Source: an uncultured Clostridium sp.
GTDB lineage: Bacteria > Bacillota > Clostridia > Lachnospirales > Lachnospiraceae
Length of the DNA stretch: 64,000 nt
Assembly (NCBI GenBank): GCA_934438135.1
Contig: CAKSBP010000014.1
Span: forward strand, 7,038 to 71,037
Direction: 5' to 3'
Made by a program: the position numbers and the translations under genes. The notes under the pieces were generated by a model. It was given only the letters and a program-made list of their open reading frames with translations, had not been told where the DNA came from and made no database searches. Position 1 is the first letter of the stretch. Every line of letters begins with the position of its first letter. Shown one piece after another: positions 9,272-18,073 of this stretch.

Positions 9272-10036
9272 ATGGAAAGTGTTTTAAAAGTTGAGAATTT
9301 AGTAAAAACATATCATACAAAGAATTTGGATTATCCAGTCTTAAAAGGGATTGAGATGAATATTCATAAAGGAGAATTTGTTTCAATTATGGGACCTTCT
9401 GGAAGTGGAAAAACGACGCTTTTGAATGTGATTTCAGGATTCCTGTCTGCTGATGAAGGAAAAATTATACTGGGAGACCAAAATCTGTTATCGGCAGATA
9501 AGGATGAGCTTGCCGATCTGCGACAGAAGGAAATGGGGTTTATTTTTCAGGATTTTATGCTTATTGATGGATTGACGGCCAGTGAGAATATCATGCTCCC
9601 ACAGATTATTTTAAAAAAAGAGGAAAAACAGATTTATCAGAAAACCCAGGAACTGATTCATAAACTGGGAATTGAGAAAATTGCAGAGAAATATCCATGT
9701 GAAATCTCAGGTGGACAGAAGCAGAGAATTGCTATTGCAAGAGCATTGGCGAATGAACCGAAAATTCTGTTGGCAGATGAGCCAACAGGAAATCTGGATT
9801 CCAAATCTGCACAGAGTGTTCTTGAGGCGTTTTTTACCGTAAGGGACGAACTGGGGGCTACCATTGTAATGGTTACTCATGATGCTGTATCTGCTTCTTA
9901 TTCGGATCGTATTATTGCATTAAAGGATGGAATTATAGTCAGTGAACTGCCGAAACTGGCAGACCGGAGAAAATATCTGGATCAGATTCTTAGTTTTATG
10001 GGGAAGGTGAATGGTGGATATGATGAATCTCATTAG
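9272..10036 (+). CDS. ABC transporter ATPase, BceA-type (peptide antibiotic resistance)
   Basis: A 254-residue ATPase with Walker A GPSGSGKTT (41-49), signature SGGQKQR and Walker B LLADEPTGNLDS. This is the MacB/LolD/BceA subfamily, which works with an FtsX-fold permease. The ATG at 9272 follows AAGGAAGAG and removes 14 unsupported upstream codons. The stop lies inside the next gene, the large BceB-like permease. With the two-component system downstream, the context points to sensing and detoxification of cell-wall-active peptides such as bacitracin or lantibiotics. Substrate identity is not readable from sequence. Confidence 0.88.
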   Translation: MESVLKVENLVKTYHTKNLDYPVLKGIEMNIHKGEFVSIMGPSGSGKTTLLNVISGFLSADEGKIILGDQNLLSADKDELADLRQKEMGFIFQDFMLIDGLTASENIMLPQIILKKEEKQIYQKTQELIHKLGIEKIAEKYPCEISGGQKQRIAIARALANEPKILLADEPTGNLDSKSAQSVLEAFFTVRDELGATIVMVTHDAVSASYSDRIIALKDGIIVSELPKLADRRKYLDQILSFMGKVNGGYDESH

Positions 10037-12083
10037 TATACAGAAAAAGCTGATGAAGCAGAATCGTAAAAATAACATGTTGTTTATGATATCTATTATT
10101 TTTTCTATGATTCTATTTACCAGTCAGGGAGTGCTTCAATTTAGTAGAACAATAACCAGTATATTAATGACTGATGGTTCCACGTATACGATAACTCTTG
10201 GAATGTATGGAATATCTGCGGCAGGACTACTCTTCTTTTTGATTTATGCAAATGCTATATATTTTAAGACAAAGAGCAGACAGCTTGGTATATTTCTATC
10301 TCTGGGAGTGCGTCAGAACCAGTGTGGAAGAATGTTTATGACAGAGTTTAGTTTGATTTATATACGGGCCGCCATAATCGGTTTTGTTTTATCCATTCCA
10401 TTTTCCTATCTTGTATGGAATTTATTATCTGCTTTCATTAAGACAACTAGCATTCGCTTTTATATTGGATGGAGGGGTATCATTTATTCAGCTGTATTTT
10501 TCTTTGCGTGTTTTGTGTTGCTTTCTGTTATCAATATGCATACTATAAAGAATATGGATGTGATGTCGATTTTACGTTCTGATGCGAAAAATGAATTGGT
10601 ACGGGGAAACAAAGGTTTTCTTGGCGTTGCAGGAATTTTTATGATTATAGTAGGAATTATTCTGTTTAATATCTCTGCAGCCTCTGGAACGTGGTTTAAA
10701 ATGTTGATGATTCCATTTCTTATAGTTGCACTCGTAGGTATTTATTTTCTTGCGATATATGTTACTTTTATAGGAGATGTGATTAGAAAAATAAATAAAA
10801 AGATGTATTTGAAAAACATTCTGCTGTTTAATCTGATGAAGCAGAAAGGACATCAGTATGCAGTATCTATTTTTGTATCTTCCCTGCTGATTTTTGTCAC
10901 GATATTTGGAGTCTGTTTTAATAGTGCATCTTTTTTGGAAGCAACTACTTTAATTCGTAGAGTTCCATATGATTTTAGTGTATTATCTAATTATCAGACC
11001 TCAGCATTGAATCAGCAGAAAATCGAAGAATTGGCACAGAAAGATGGTGTAACCCTGGAAAATTTTCAAACTCTGTCTCTTTTGATTGTTTCTAGAAAGT
11101 ATGAATACAAAAGTGGCAATACTGAGTGGGGACCATGTTTTGTTACCAGTCAGAACGATTATAATAAATTGACAGGAAGGAAAACGGAAATACCTCAGGG
11201 CTCTTTTTTGGCATTTAGTGACGACGCGATGGGAAATGGCATATTGGATACCTACAGCAGTAAAGAAAATCAGTTTTACAATGATTCCTCGAAGCAGGAT
11301 TTTTCATTAATGCTTCAGTCAAAAGTATCCGAAGATGGAATGATAAATGCGAATGGAAGTATATATGAATTTATTGTTGTGAATGAAATGGATTATAAGA
11401 AGCTAGAAAGTACTTTAGAGGGAAAATATCATTTGCAGTATTTCCTATTTAATGGTGAAGTGGGCGGTGCAAGAGAAATAAATCTGCAGAAAAGCCTGTT
11501 AAAAGAAATATTAAAAGAGTCCGACGGAAAAATGATGATTAATCTGATTAATGCTGTTAGTAACGATAAAAATAAAGAAAATGGAGTTGAGACGATAAAT
11601 GCAGAAAAAGTTCTTTCTTATGAAAAGAACAAATTATATGGAGCAAGATGGTGGGAATTATTTCCGTTTTCCAGGGGGAGTGCACGTTCTACACAGTTTG
11701 AAGTATTTGCAGTTTATTTGTTATTTGTATTTTATATTTGTGTGATTACCATTATTTCAGCCGTCATGATTATGAGTGCAAAGGTTATCTCAACCTTCTG
11801 GCAGGATCAGAAATCGTATCAGATTGCTGGAAGTATTGGAATGAAGGAAAAGGATATCCGAAAGCTGGTAAATAGGCAGATACAATTTATTTATTTTACT
11901 CCTGTTATAATTGGATGTCTGACAGCAGTTTTGATGGTAAATCGTTTCATGAGTGTTTCTTCCATTCAGAGTTTGAAACAGGTTACGAAAGCATCCGTAA
12001 TTTATTCGATCATCTTATTTCTGGTGCAGACTGTTGGATATCATATTGTCAGTAGGAAAGTTTCCAGCTTAGTAGAAGATTAA
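10023..12083 (+). CDS. FtsX-type ABC permease, BceB-like
   Basis: A membrane protein of about 686 residues whose layout matches BceB permeases. It has one membrane segment near the N-terminus (LFMISIIFSMILF), a cluster of further segments to about residue 300, a large extracytoplasmic region of some 220 residues (about 310-550), and three or four segments at the C-terminus. In this family the large loop binds the antibiotic-lipid complex and signals to the partner kinase. Three in-frame ATGs (10011, 10020, 10023) compete; 10023 has the best spacing from GGTGG at 10013-10017. It overlaps the ATPase gene. Confidence 0.85.
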   Translation: MNLISIQKKLMKQNRKNNMLFMISIIFSMILFTSQGVLQFSRTITSILMTDGSTYTITLGMYGISAAGLLFFLIYANAIYFKTKSRQLGIFLSLGVRQNQCGRMFMTEFSLIYIRAAIIGFVLSIPFSYLVWNLLSAFIKTTSIRFYIGWRGIIYSAVFFFACFVLLSVINMHTIKNMDVMSILRSDAKNELVRGNKGFLGVAGIFMIIVGIILFNISAASGTWFKMLMIPFLIVALVGIYFLAIYVTFIGDVIRKINKKMYLKNILLFNLMKQKGHQYAVSIFVSSLLIFVTIFGVCFNSASFLEATTLIRRVPYDFSVLSNYQTSALNQQKIEELAQKDGVTLENFQTLSLLIVSRKYEYKSGNTEWGPCFVTSQNDYNKLTGRKTEIPQGSFLAFSDDAMGNGILDTYSSKENQFYNDSSKQDFSLMLQSKVSEDGMINANGSIYEFIVVNEMDYKKLESTLEGKYHLQYFLFNGEVGGAREINLQKSLLKEILKESDGKMMINLINAVSNDKNKENGVETINAEKVLSYEKNKLYGARWWELFPFSRGSARSTQFEVFAVYLLFVFYICVITIISAVMIMSAKVISTFWQDQKSYQIAGSIGMKEKDIRKLVNRQIQFIYFTPVIIGCLTAVLMVNRFMSVSSIQSLKQVTKASVIYSIILFLVQTVGYHIVSRKVSSLVED

Positions 12084-12130
12084 ACCAGTTCGTGGTAGAA
12101 TGGTTTATTATAGAAAAAGTGGGTGGAAAC

Positions 12131-12826
12131 ATGAAATATACCATATTAATTGTGGATGATGATAAGGATATCTGTCAAATTGTTGAGGAATGTGCGAAGC
12201 GAAAGAAATATGATTATGATATAGCCTATACAGGGGAGGAAGGTCTGGAATATATAAAGGGACGAAGCTATCAGCTGGTGGTGTTGGATGTGATGCTTCC
12301 AGGATTGAATGGCTTTCATATTTTAGAAGAAATCAGAAAAGTCAGTAAGGTACCGGTGCTTATGTTTACTGCTAAGGGAGAGAGCATGGATAAAGTCCGG
12401 GGTTTAAAACTTGGAGCGGATGATTATTTAACGAAACCATTTAATATAGAGGAACTAATGGCAAGAATGGAATCGAATATCAGACGATATACTCAGCTAA
12501 ATGATTTTCAAGAAATTAAAAAAAATATTTATTTAAAAAATATGCAGATTGAATATGAGAAGCGGAAAGTAATTGTTAATGGGAAAGAAATACAGTTAAC
12601 CGGAAAAGAATTTGATTTACTTTATATGCTGGCAGATGGCAGAGGGAGAATTTTTACGAAAAAGCAGATTTACAGTCGGATATGGGAAGAGGAATACAAC
12701 TTTGATGATGGAAATCTGATGGCATTTATAAGCCGGCTTCGTAAGAAAATACAAACAGATACGTTTGATTACATACAGAATATCCGAGGTGTTGGATATC
12801 GGGTAAATCCGGAGGTGCTCCAATGA
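12131..12826 (+). CDS. OmpR-family response regulator
   Basis: A 231-residue DNA-binding response regulator. The receiver domain has the acidic pocket LIVDDDKD, the phospho-acceptor Asp in VVLDVMLPG and the conserved Lys in YLTKPF. A winged-helix effector domain fills residues 130-228 and ends RGVGYRVNP. The ATG at 12131 follows GGTGG; earlier in-frame codons lack a binding site. It overlaps the histidine kinase gene as ATGA. By analogy with BceR it should activate the adjacent transporter genes in response to peptide antibiotics. Confidence 0.92.
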   Translation: MKYTILIVDDDKDICQIVEECAKRKKYDYDIAYTGEEGLEYIKGRSYQLVVLDVMLPGLNGFHILEEIRKVSKVPVLMFTAKGESMDKVRGLKLGADDYLTKPFNIEELMARMESNIRRYTQLNDFQEIKKNIYLKNMQIEYEKRKVIVNGKEIQLTGKEFDLLYMLADGRGRIFTKKQIYSRIWEEEYNFDDGNLMAFISRLRKKIQTDTFDYIQNIRGVGYRVNPEVLQ

Positions 12827-13737
12827 GAGCTGGATTATTGATTGGAATTTTATTATCATTTGCTGTTATTCATTATTATGAAGTTTATAAGAGAAGGCAG
12901 TGGGTAGGAAAACTTCAAGATATAGCAAAAGAAATCAGTGAAGGAAATCTGAATCGACGTTTTGTTGTGCGGGAACGGGAACCGTATGCTGACAGTGCGT
13001 ATGCGGTGAATGAAATAATCGAGGAATGCCAGAAATATCTAATTCGGATGGAACAGATGGAGCGCGCCGAGAAGCAGCTGTTGACAGGATTATCTCATGA
13101 TATAAAGACGCCTCTGACTTCATTGACAGGGTATCTGGAACTTATGAGCCGTTCTGATGGGGAAAATATAGAGCAGAAAGAGTATCTAAATATTTCCTGT
13201 AGAAAGGCGTATGAATTGAGTGGTTATATTAATAACCTGTTTGAGTGGTTCAGGTTAAATCTTAAGGAAGAAGAAATGAACCTGGAGTTTACAGATTTAA
13301 ATGAGCTAACGCGTGAGGCAATTATCAACTGGTTTCCTATGTGGGAGAAGTCTCATCTTGATTATGATATATCAATTTCAGAGGAAGAGTATACAGCATA
13401 TGTTGATAAGAGTGCTTATAGCCGGATAGTAAATAATTTAATACAAAATGTTGCACGTCATAGTCATGCTACCCGAATTGAGATTCGAACGATAGAAGAA
13501 CAGGAGCAGATTCGGATTGAAATCCAAGATAATGGAGTTGGGATACCAGAGGATAAGATTTCGCTGATTTTTGAACGGCTGTATCAGTGTGATGAATATA
13601 ATAATAATGATAAGGGAGCTGGACTGGGACTGGCGATTGTTAAGGAATTGGTGGAAAACATGAAAGGAGAGATTCTTGTGGAAAGCCGACAGAGAAGCGG
13701 TACAAAATTTATTCTGGCTTTTCCACGAAGAAATTAA
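12823..13737 (+). CDS. Sensor histidine kinase, short, one membrane segment
   Basis: A 304-residue kinase with a single evident membrane segment at residues 4-19, a short linker, the phospho-acceptor box GLSHDIKTPLTSLTGYLE, and a complete ATP-binding domain with N-box, DNGVGIPED and GAGLGLAIV. There is no extracellular sensing domain. BceS-type kinases also lack one and rely on the BceB permease for input, but they normally have two membrane segments, so the single segment is slightly unusual. GGAGGTG precedes the start. The start overlaps the regulator stop, and an ABC transporter gene follows after 10 bases. Confidence 0.9.
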   Translation: MRAGLLIGILLSFAVIHYYEVYKRRQWVGKLQDIAKEISEGNLNRRFVVREREPYADSAYAVNEIIEECQKYLIRMEQMERAEKQLLTGLSHDIKTPLTSLTGYLELMSRSDGENIEQKEYLNISCRKAYELSGYINNLFEWFRLNLKEEEMNLEFTDLNELTREAIINWFPMWEKSHLDYDISISEEEYTAYVDKSAYSRIVNNLIQNVARHSHATRIEIRTIEEQEQIRIEIQDNGVGIPEDKISLIFERLYQCDEYNNNDKGAGLGLAIVKELVENMKGEILVESRQRSGTKFILAFPRRN

Positions 13738-13747
13738 GGGTGACAGT

Positions 13748-14659
13748 ATGTATGCGTTAGAGACACGGAATTTATCCAGGAAGTATGGAACAAAAACAGC
13801 GGTGGATCAGGTGAATATCCATATGCGCTCTGGAACTATATATGGTCTGATTGGAAAAAATGGAGCGGGTAAGACCTCAATTATGAAAATGATTTTAGGC
13901 TTAATTCGTAAGAACTCTGGAGAAATCTTTTTCTGCGGAAAAAATATGGAACAGAATAGGAAACAGCTTCTAAAGAGGATTGGGTATCTGATAGAACCAT
14001 CTGGCTTTTATCCTATGCTATCAGCTAGGGAAAATCTTGAAATCTATGCGAAAATTCGAGGAGTTTCTAGAAGGGATGCAATTGAAAAGGCTCTGGATGC
14101 GGTGGGACTCTCTTATCAGTCTCCAAAAAAGTTTTCGCAGTTTTCTCTTGGTATGAAGCAGAGACTGGCTCTCGGTTTTGCGATTATGAATGATCCGGAA
14201 TTTATCATTTTAGATGAACCAACCAATGGTCTGGATCCGATTGGAATTGCAGAAATCCGGCATTATATAAAAATGCTTGGAATTGATCGGAAAAAGACAA
14301 TCCTTCTTTCCAGTCACCATTTGGCAGAAGTGGAACTCATAGCAGATGATATTGGTGTACTTCATGAGGGGAAGTTATTGACAGAAGACTCTCTTCAAAA
14401 AATCAGGAAAGACAGCAGAAAATATATTTATGTGGAATCAGACAACAGCAGGCTGGCATCTGTTCTTTTGGAACAGAATGGAATCAGGAACTATGCTTCC
14501 ATTGGAGAGTATGGATTGAAAATATATGAAGAAGAATCCGACAGTTATCAGATTAATAAACTATTAATGGAAAGTGGAATTCAGGTTCGGGAAATTTATA
14601 CGAAGAGTTTTAATCTAGAGGAATATTTTAAAGAAGTTTTGAAAGAGGAGGTACTGTGA
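13748..14659 (+). CDS. ABC transporter ATPase, BcrA/lantibiotic-immunity type
   Basis: A 303-residue ATPase with Walker A GKNGAGKT (36-43), signature FSLGMKQR and Walker B IILDEPTNGLDP. This is the DrrA/BcrA branch that pairs with a small six-helix permease to expel peptide antibiotics. ATG 13748 is 10 bases after the kinase stop; the frame is open upstream but inside the kinase gene. Its stop TGA shares a base with the start of the next permease gene. It gives the island a second, different transporter next to the BceAB-like one. Confidence 0.88.
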   Translation: MYALETRNLSRKYGTKTAVDQVNIHMRSGTIYGLIGKNGAGKTSIMKMILGLIRKNSGEIFFCGKNMEQNRKQLLKRIGYLIEPSGFYPMLSARENLEIYAKIRGVSRRDAIEKALDAVGLSYQSPKKFSQFSLGMKQRLALGFAIMNDPEFIILDEPTNGLDPIGIAEIRHYIKMLGIDRKKTILLSSHHLAEVELIADDIGVLHEGKLLTEDSLQKIRKDSRKYIYVESDNSRLASVLLEQNGIRNYASIGEYGLKIYEEESDSYQINKLLMESGIQVREIYTKSFNLEEYFKEVLKEEVL

Positions 14660-15378
14660 TGTTACAGGCAGAGTTGTTAAAAACAAAAAGGTCACCTATG
14701 GCATATCTTTATGTGATGATAAACTGTATGATCCCAGTTCTCATTTTTCTTAAAGATTTTTTATGTAAAAACACGTTAAATGGAATTGGATGGAAGAGTT
14801 GGACGGATACAGTGGGAATCGTAAATCGGATCGTTCTGTTTTTTATGCAGGGATTTTATTTGACATATAGTCTGTCTAGTGAATACCAGCATGGAACCAT
14901 TACGAATAATGTGGCATCTTTGGTTCACCGTGGAGCATATTTGATGAGTAAAATAATAATTTGCTTCTTACTATATACAATAAGCCTTGTATTGGCAGAA
15001 ATTCTGATATTTATAGGTGCCCATATTTTGTATTCGGGAGTAGCTTATTCGGAAAGCATGAAATATATTATGTGGAGGGGAATTCCGTATAGCTTGTTAA
15101 GCTTCCTGACTGGATTGTTTCTGCTATGGATTATTGTTTTACAGAAAAACGTGTATTATCCATCATTATTAATATTATTTGTAATGACAATAATTCTTGC
15201 TGCAGCTGTAAATTTTCCGTTGAAAGCCGCCTGTATGATACCTTGGTCAGCAGTACTTGTTTTTACATATCTAAAGCCATGGAGTTGTGAGTGGATGATT
15301 TCTGGAATGTCTATACTTGGATGTACTCTATTTGGAATTCTTGGGGCTATTTATTTAAACATCAAGATATATAAATAA
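14659..15378 (+). CDS. ABC permease, BcrB/lantibiotic-immunity type
   Basis: A 239-residue integral membrane protein with about six hydrophobic segments, matching the permease of BcrAB or LanFEG immunity transporters. ATG 14659 is preferred over the GTG three bases before it, because GAGGAGGT ends 6 bases upstream of the ATG. It overlaps the ATPase stop by one base, so the pair is tightly coupled. It is the last gene of the resistance island, and no clear terminator follows before the ROK gene promoter. Confidence 0.82.
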   Translation: MLQAELLKTKRSPMAYLYVMINCMIPVLIFLKDFLCKNTLNGIGWKSWTDTVGIVNRIVLFFMQGFYLTYSLSSEYQHGTITNNVASLVHRGAYLMSKIIICFLLYTISLVLAEILIFIGAHILYSGVAYSESMKYIMWRGIPYSLLSFLTGLFLLWIIVLQKNVYYPSLLILFVMTIILAAAVNFPLKAACMIPWSAVLVFTYLKPWSCEWMISGMSILGCTLFGILGAIYLNIKIYK

Positions 15379-15423
15379 AACATAACGCTATTAAAAAGCA
15401 AAGATATTTACTCAGTACTTTAT

Positions 15424-15452
15424 TTGACTATGAAAGATTATTTAGCTATAAT
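15424..15452 (+). promoter_or_regulatory. Sigma-A promoter of the ROK gene
   Basis: TTGACT at 15424-15429 and TATAAT at 15447-15452 with a 17-base spacer, 38 bases before the ROK start. It shows that the ROK gene is a separate transcription unit. Confidence 0.85.
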
Positions 15453-15489
15453 ATTTATAATGGGTCGAATAAATATGTGAGGTAATATA

Positions 15490-16698
15490 ATGGAAGGAAA
15501 AAAGGGGAAAAATTTAAAGTATTTAAGAGCTAACAATACTAGAGAAGTACTTAGGCATTTGGTACTCAATGGTGATAGTTCGAGAGTTCGGTTATCCAAA
15601 AAACTGGGATTATCCAAAATGACAATTACCAATATTGTGAATGATTTGCAAAAGGGTGGCTATATTTACGAGTCTGATACATATGATAAGGAAAATGCCG
15701 GTTCTACGGGACCAAAACCCATTATGCTGAGGGTAACACAGAATAAGCTGACAGCTATTGGAATCAGTGCATCCAGAGAAAAAATGATATGTTCTTTATC
15801 AGATATTGCCAGCGGAGAACTGTTTGTGGATCAGAAGAAGATTAATAATCAGACCATTCAGGAAACCTTTGTGGATGATGTGTGCGAAATGATTGATAAA
15901 GTATTAAGTTATGATACGGATTTGAACTCCAGTATTATAGGAATTGGTATTGCAACTATTGGTTTAGTAAATACCAATTCAGGAACTCTGGTACGAAGTA
16001 CAGATTTCTTAGAAAATAAGAAGATTGAATTAAAAGCAATACTAGAGGAGAAGTATCATATTCCAGTATTTGTGTCAAATGATATGCAGGCAGCTGTTAT
16101 CGGAGAGCAGTTATATGGATATGGAAGGCGGTATCAAAATTATCTGTATATGGGTCTTGGAAATGGTGTTGGTACTGCCGTAATTAACAATGGCTCGCTT
16201 ATTACAGGTTCTAAAGGCTTTGCCGTAGAAGCAGGACATATGTCAGTAAATTATGCGGGGGAACTGTGTGAGTGCGGTAACAGAGGGTGTCTAGAGCTAT
16301 ATGCCAGCTTTCCGGTCCTGTATAAAAAGGCAGGATGTGAAAATATTGGCCAGCTTTTAGAACAGTATGAAGCTTCTGATGAGACTACAATTCAGGTTAT
16401 TGATGGTTTTATTCGGGCAGTATCGATTGCCTTAACAAATCTGAATAATATATTTGATATGGATTTGGTTATTTTCGGACATGAAGGTTCTTTACTGACA
16501 CCAGATATTTTAAAGAAAATAGAAGAAAATGTAAATAAGACTTCTATATGTCATGATGAGAAACAAATTAAAATTGTAACTTCTACTTTTGGGACGCTGG
16601 GTGCTCTAAGAGGAGCTACTTCTCTGATTTTCAAAAAATTCTTTCAGGGAGAGATTTCATGGTCCTTGGTACAGGATATAGAAGATACGATTTCATAA
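15490..16698 (+). CDS. ROK-family sugar-responsive transcriptional regulator
   Basis: A 402-residue protein: an N-terminal winged helix (about 10-75, LSKKLGLSKMTITNIVNDL) and a ROK sugar-kinase-like domain. The ROK part has the ATP-loop-like MGLGNGVGTAVI, the conserved EAGHMSV, and the zinc signature CECGNRGCLE. The architecture matches NagC/XylR-type repressors, which respond to a sugar or sugar phosphate. It stands alone between the peptide-resistance island and rpoD, with no sugar operon beside it, so its target is not evident. GAGGT 7 bases before the ATG is the likely binding site. Confidence 0.88.
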   Translation: MEGKKGKNLKYLRANNTREVLRHLVLNGDSSRVRLSKKLGLSKMTITNIVNDLQKGGYIYESDTYDKENAGSTGPKPIMLRVTQNKLTAIGISASREKMICSLSDIASGELFVDQKKINNQTIQETFVDDVCEMIDKVLSYDTDLNSSIIGIGIATIGLVNTNSGTLVRSTDFLENKKIELKAILEEKYHIPVFVSNDMQAAVIGEQLYGYGRRYQNYLYMGLGNGVGTAVINNGSLITGSKGFAVEAGHMSVNYAGELCECGNRGCLELYASFPVLYKKAGCENIGQLLEQYEASDETTIQVIDGFIRAVSIALTNLNNIFDMDLVIFGHEGSLLTPDILKKIEENVNKTSICHDEKQIKIVTSTFGTLGALRGATSLIFKKFFQGEISWSLVQDIEDTIS

Positions 16699-16700
16699 GA

Positions 16701-16736
16701 AAAAGGATATGATATTAGTTAATATCATATCCTTTT
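16701..16736. terminator. Bidirectional terminator overlapping the end of rpoD
   Basis: A perfect 16-bp stem, AAAAGGATATGATATT (16701-16716) with its complement (16721-16736), and a 4-base loop. It serves the rightward ROK gene and the leftward rpoD. Its right arm is also the last codons of rpoD, whose stop lies at 16715-16717 across the loop. Confidence 0.9.
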
Positions 16737-17821
16737 AACATACGTGCACGACTAGGGTGACGTAATTTACGAAGAGCTTTGGCTTCAATTTGACGAATAC
16801 GTTCTCTTGTAACGTTAAATTCCTTACCAACTTCTTCAAGTGTTCTTGTACGTCCATCCTTTAATCCAAAACGTAAAATTAATACGCGTTGTTCGCGTTC
16901 TGTTAAAGTATCAAGAAGCTTTGAAATCTGATCCTGAAGTACAGAATAAGCAGCAGCTTCTTCTGGTCCAACGATAGACTCGTCTTTGATAAAATCACCT
17001 AAATGGCTGTCATCTTCTTCACCAATAGGTGTGTCCAATGAGATTGGATCAGTAGAAACTTTTAAGATTTCACGAACTTTTTCAATTGGTAAGTTCATAG
17101 CATCTGCAAGTTCTGTTTCGGTCGGTTCACGTCCAAGTTCCTGTAATAAATTACGGGAAACACGATATGTTTTATTGATTACCTCTGACATGTGTACCGG
17201 AATACGAATTGTTCTGGACTGGTCAGCAATAGAACGGGTAATCGCCTGTCTAATCCACCATGTTGCATAAGTACTGAATTTATATCCTTTAGAGTAGTCA
17301 AACTTATCTACTGCTTTAATGAGTCCTAAGTTTCCTTCTTGAATTAAGTCAAGAAAAGATAGTCCACGACCAACATAACGTTTCGCGATACTGACAACAA
17401 GTCTTAAATTGGATTCTGCAAGAATTTTCTTTGCATGCTCGTCTCCGTTTTCAATCTTCTTTGCAAGATCGATTTCTTCCTGAATAGAAAGCAATGGATA
17501 ATTACCAATTTCTTTCAGGTAAAGTTTTACGGGGTCATCTGACATATAATTAGCTGTCGGATCTACAACGGGACTTAAATCATCTTCCTGTTCAATCTCC
17601 AATAAGGCACTTTCATCAGGATCGTCATCATCAGCGATATTTAATACTACAATATTATGAGATTCCAGATACTCATAAATCTTATCTATCTGATTTACAT
17701 CAAGGTTTAACTCCTTAAAAAAGTCATTTACTTTATCAACTTCTATAATACCCTTGTTTTTCTTTGCAAAAGAAACAAGTTCTTTTAGTTTTTGTTCGAA
17801 CACCTTAACTGCTTCACTCAT
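16715..17821 (-). CDS. rpoD: RNA polymerase sigma factor RpoD (sigma-A)
   Basis: The main housekeeping sigma factor, 368 residues. Region 2 motifs are clear (DLIQEGNLGLIKAVDKFDY and YATWWIRQAI), followed by region 3 and the region 4 helix-turn-helix with VTRERIRQIEAKALRKLRHP. A short acidic region 1.1 occupies the first 100 residues. The ribosome binding site GGAGG lies just before the ATG on the minus strand. It is transcribed against the surrounding core genes and stands alone: dnaG, its frequent neighbour in Firmicutes, is not next to it; the upstream gene is divergent mrp. Confidence 0.97.
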   Translation of the reverse strand: MSEAVKVFEQKLKELVSFAKKNKGIIEVDKVNDFFKELNLDVNQIDKIYEYLESHNIVVLNIADDDDPDESALLEIEQEDDLSPVVDPTANYMSDDPVKLYLKEIGNYPLLSIQEEIDLAKKIENGDEHAKKILAESNLRLVVSIAKRYVGRGLSFLDLIQEGNLGLIKAVDKFDYSKGYKFSTYATWWIRQAITRSIADQSRTIRIPVHMSEVINKTYRVSRNLLQELGREPTETELADAMNLPIEKVREILKVSTDPISLDTPIGEEDDSHLGDFIKDESIVGPEEAAAYSVLQDQISKLLDTLTEREQRVLILRFGLKDGRTRTLEEVGKEFNVTRERIRQIEAKALRKLRHPSRARMLKGYDIN

Positions 17822-17992
17822 ATTTGTCCTCCATTTATTTAAGGCCTTTGTCTTATAGCGAAAATATAACCAAATAGCATTTTATCATATTACGACTCAG
17901 AATGCCATAGTTTTTTTCCGATTTAAAACATTGTCAAATTAAGATAAAAGTGGAAGAGTGGAAGAATATGATGGAATAAATTTGTGCAATTA

Positions 17993-18021
17993 TTGGCACA
18001 TGCTCTTTTGTATGTTATAAT
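17993..18021 (+). promoter_or_regulatory. Sigma-A promoter of mrp
   Basis: TTGGCA at 17993-17998 and TATAAT at 18016-18021 with a 17-base spacer, 52 bases before the ATG. Confidence 0.88.
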
Positions 18022-18073
18022 GATAACGAATTTGTTAAAAATAATAATAGAAAGCGAAACAGGAGGCAGAGAC

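Noticed and set aside
17984..18073. Extended start of mrp
   Set aside because: It covers the mrp promoter -10 box, whereas AGGAGG directly precedes ATG 18074.
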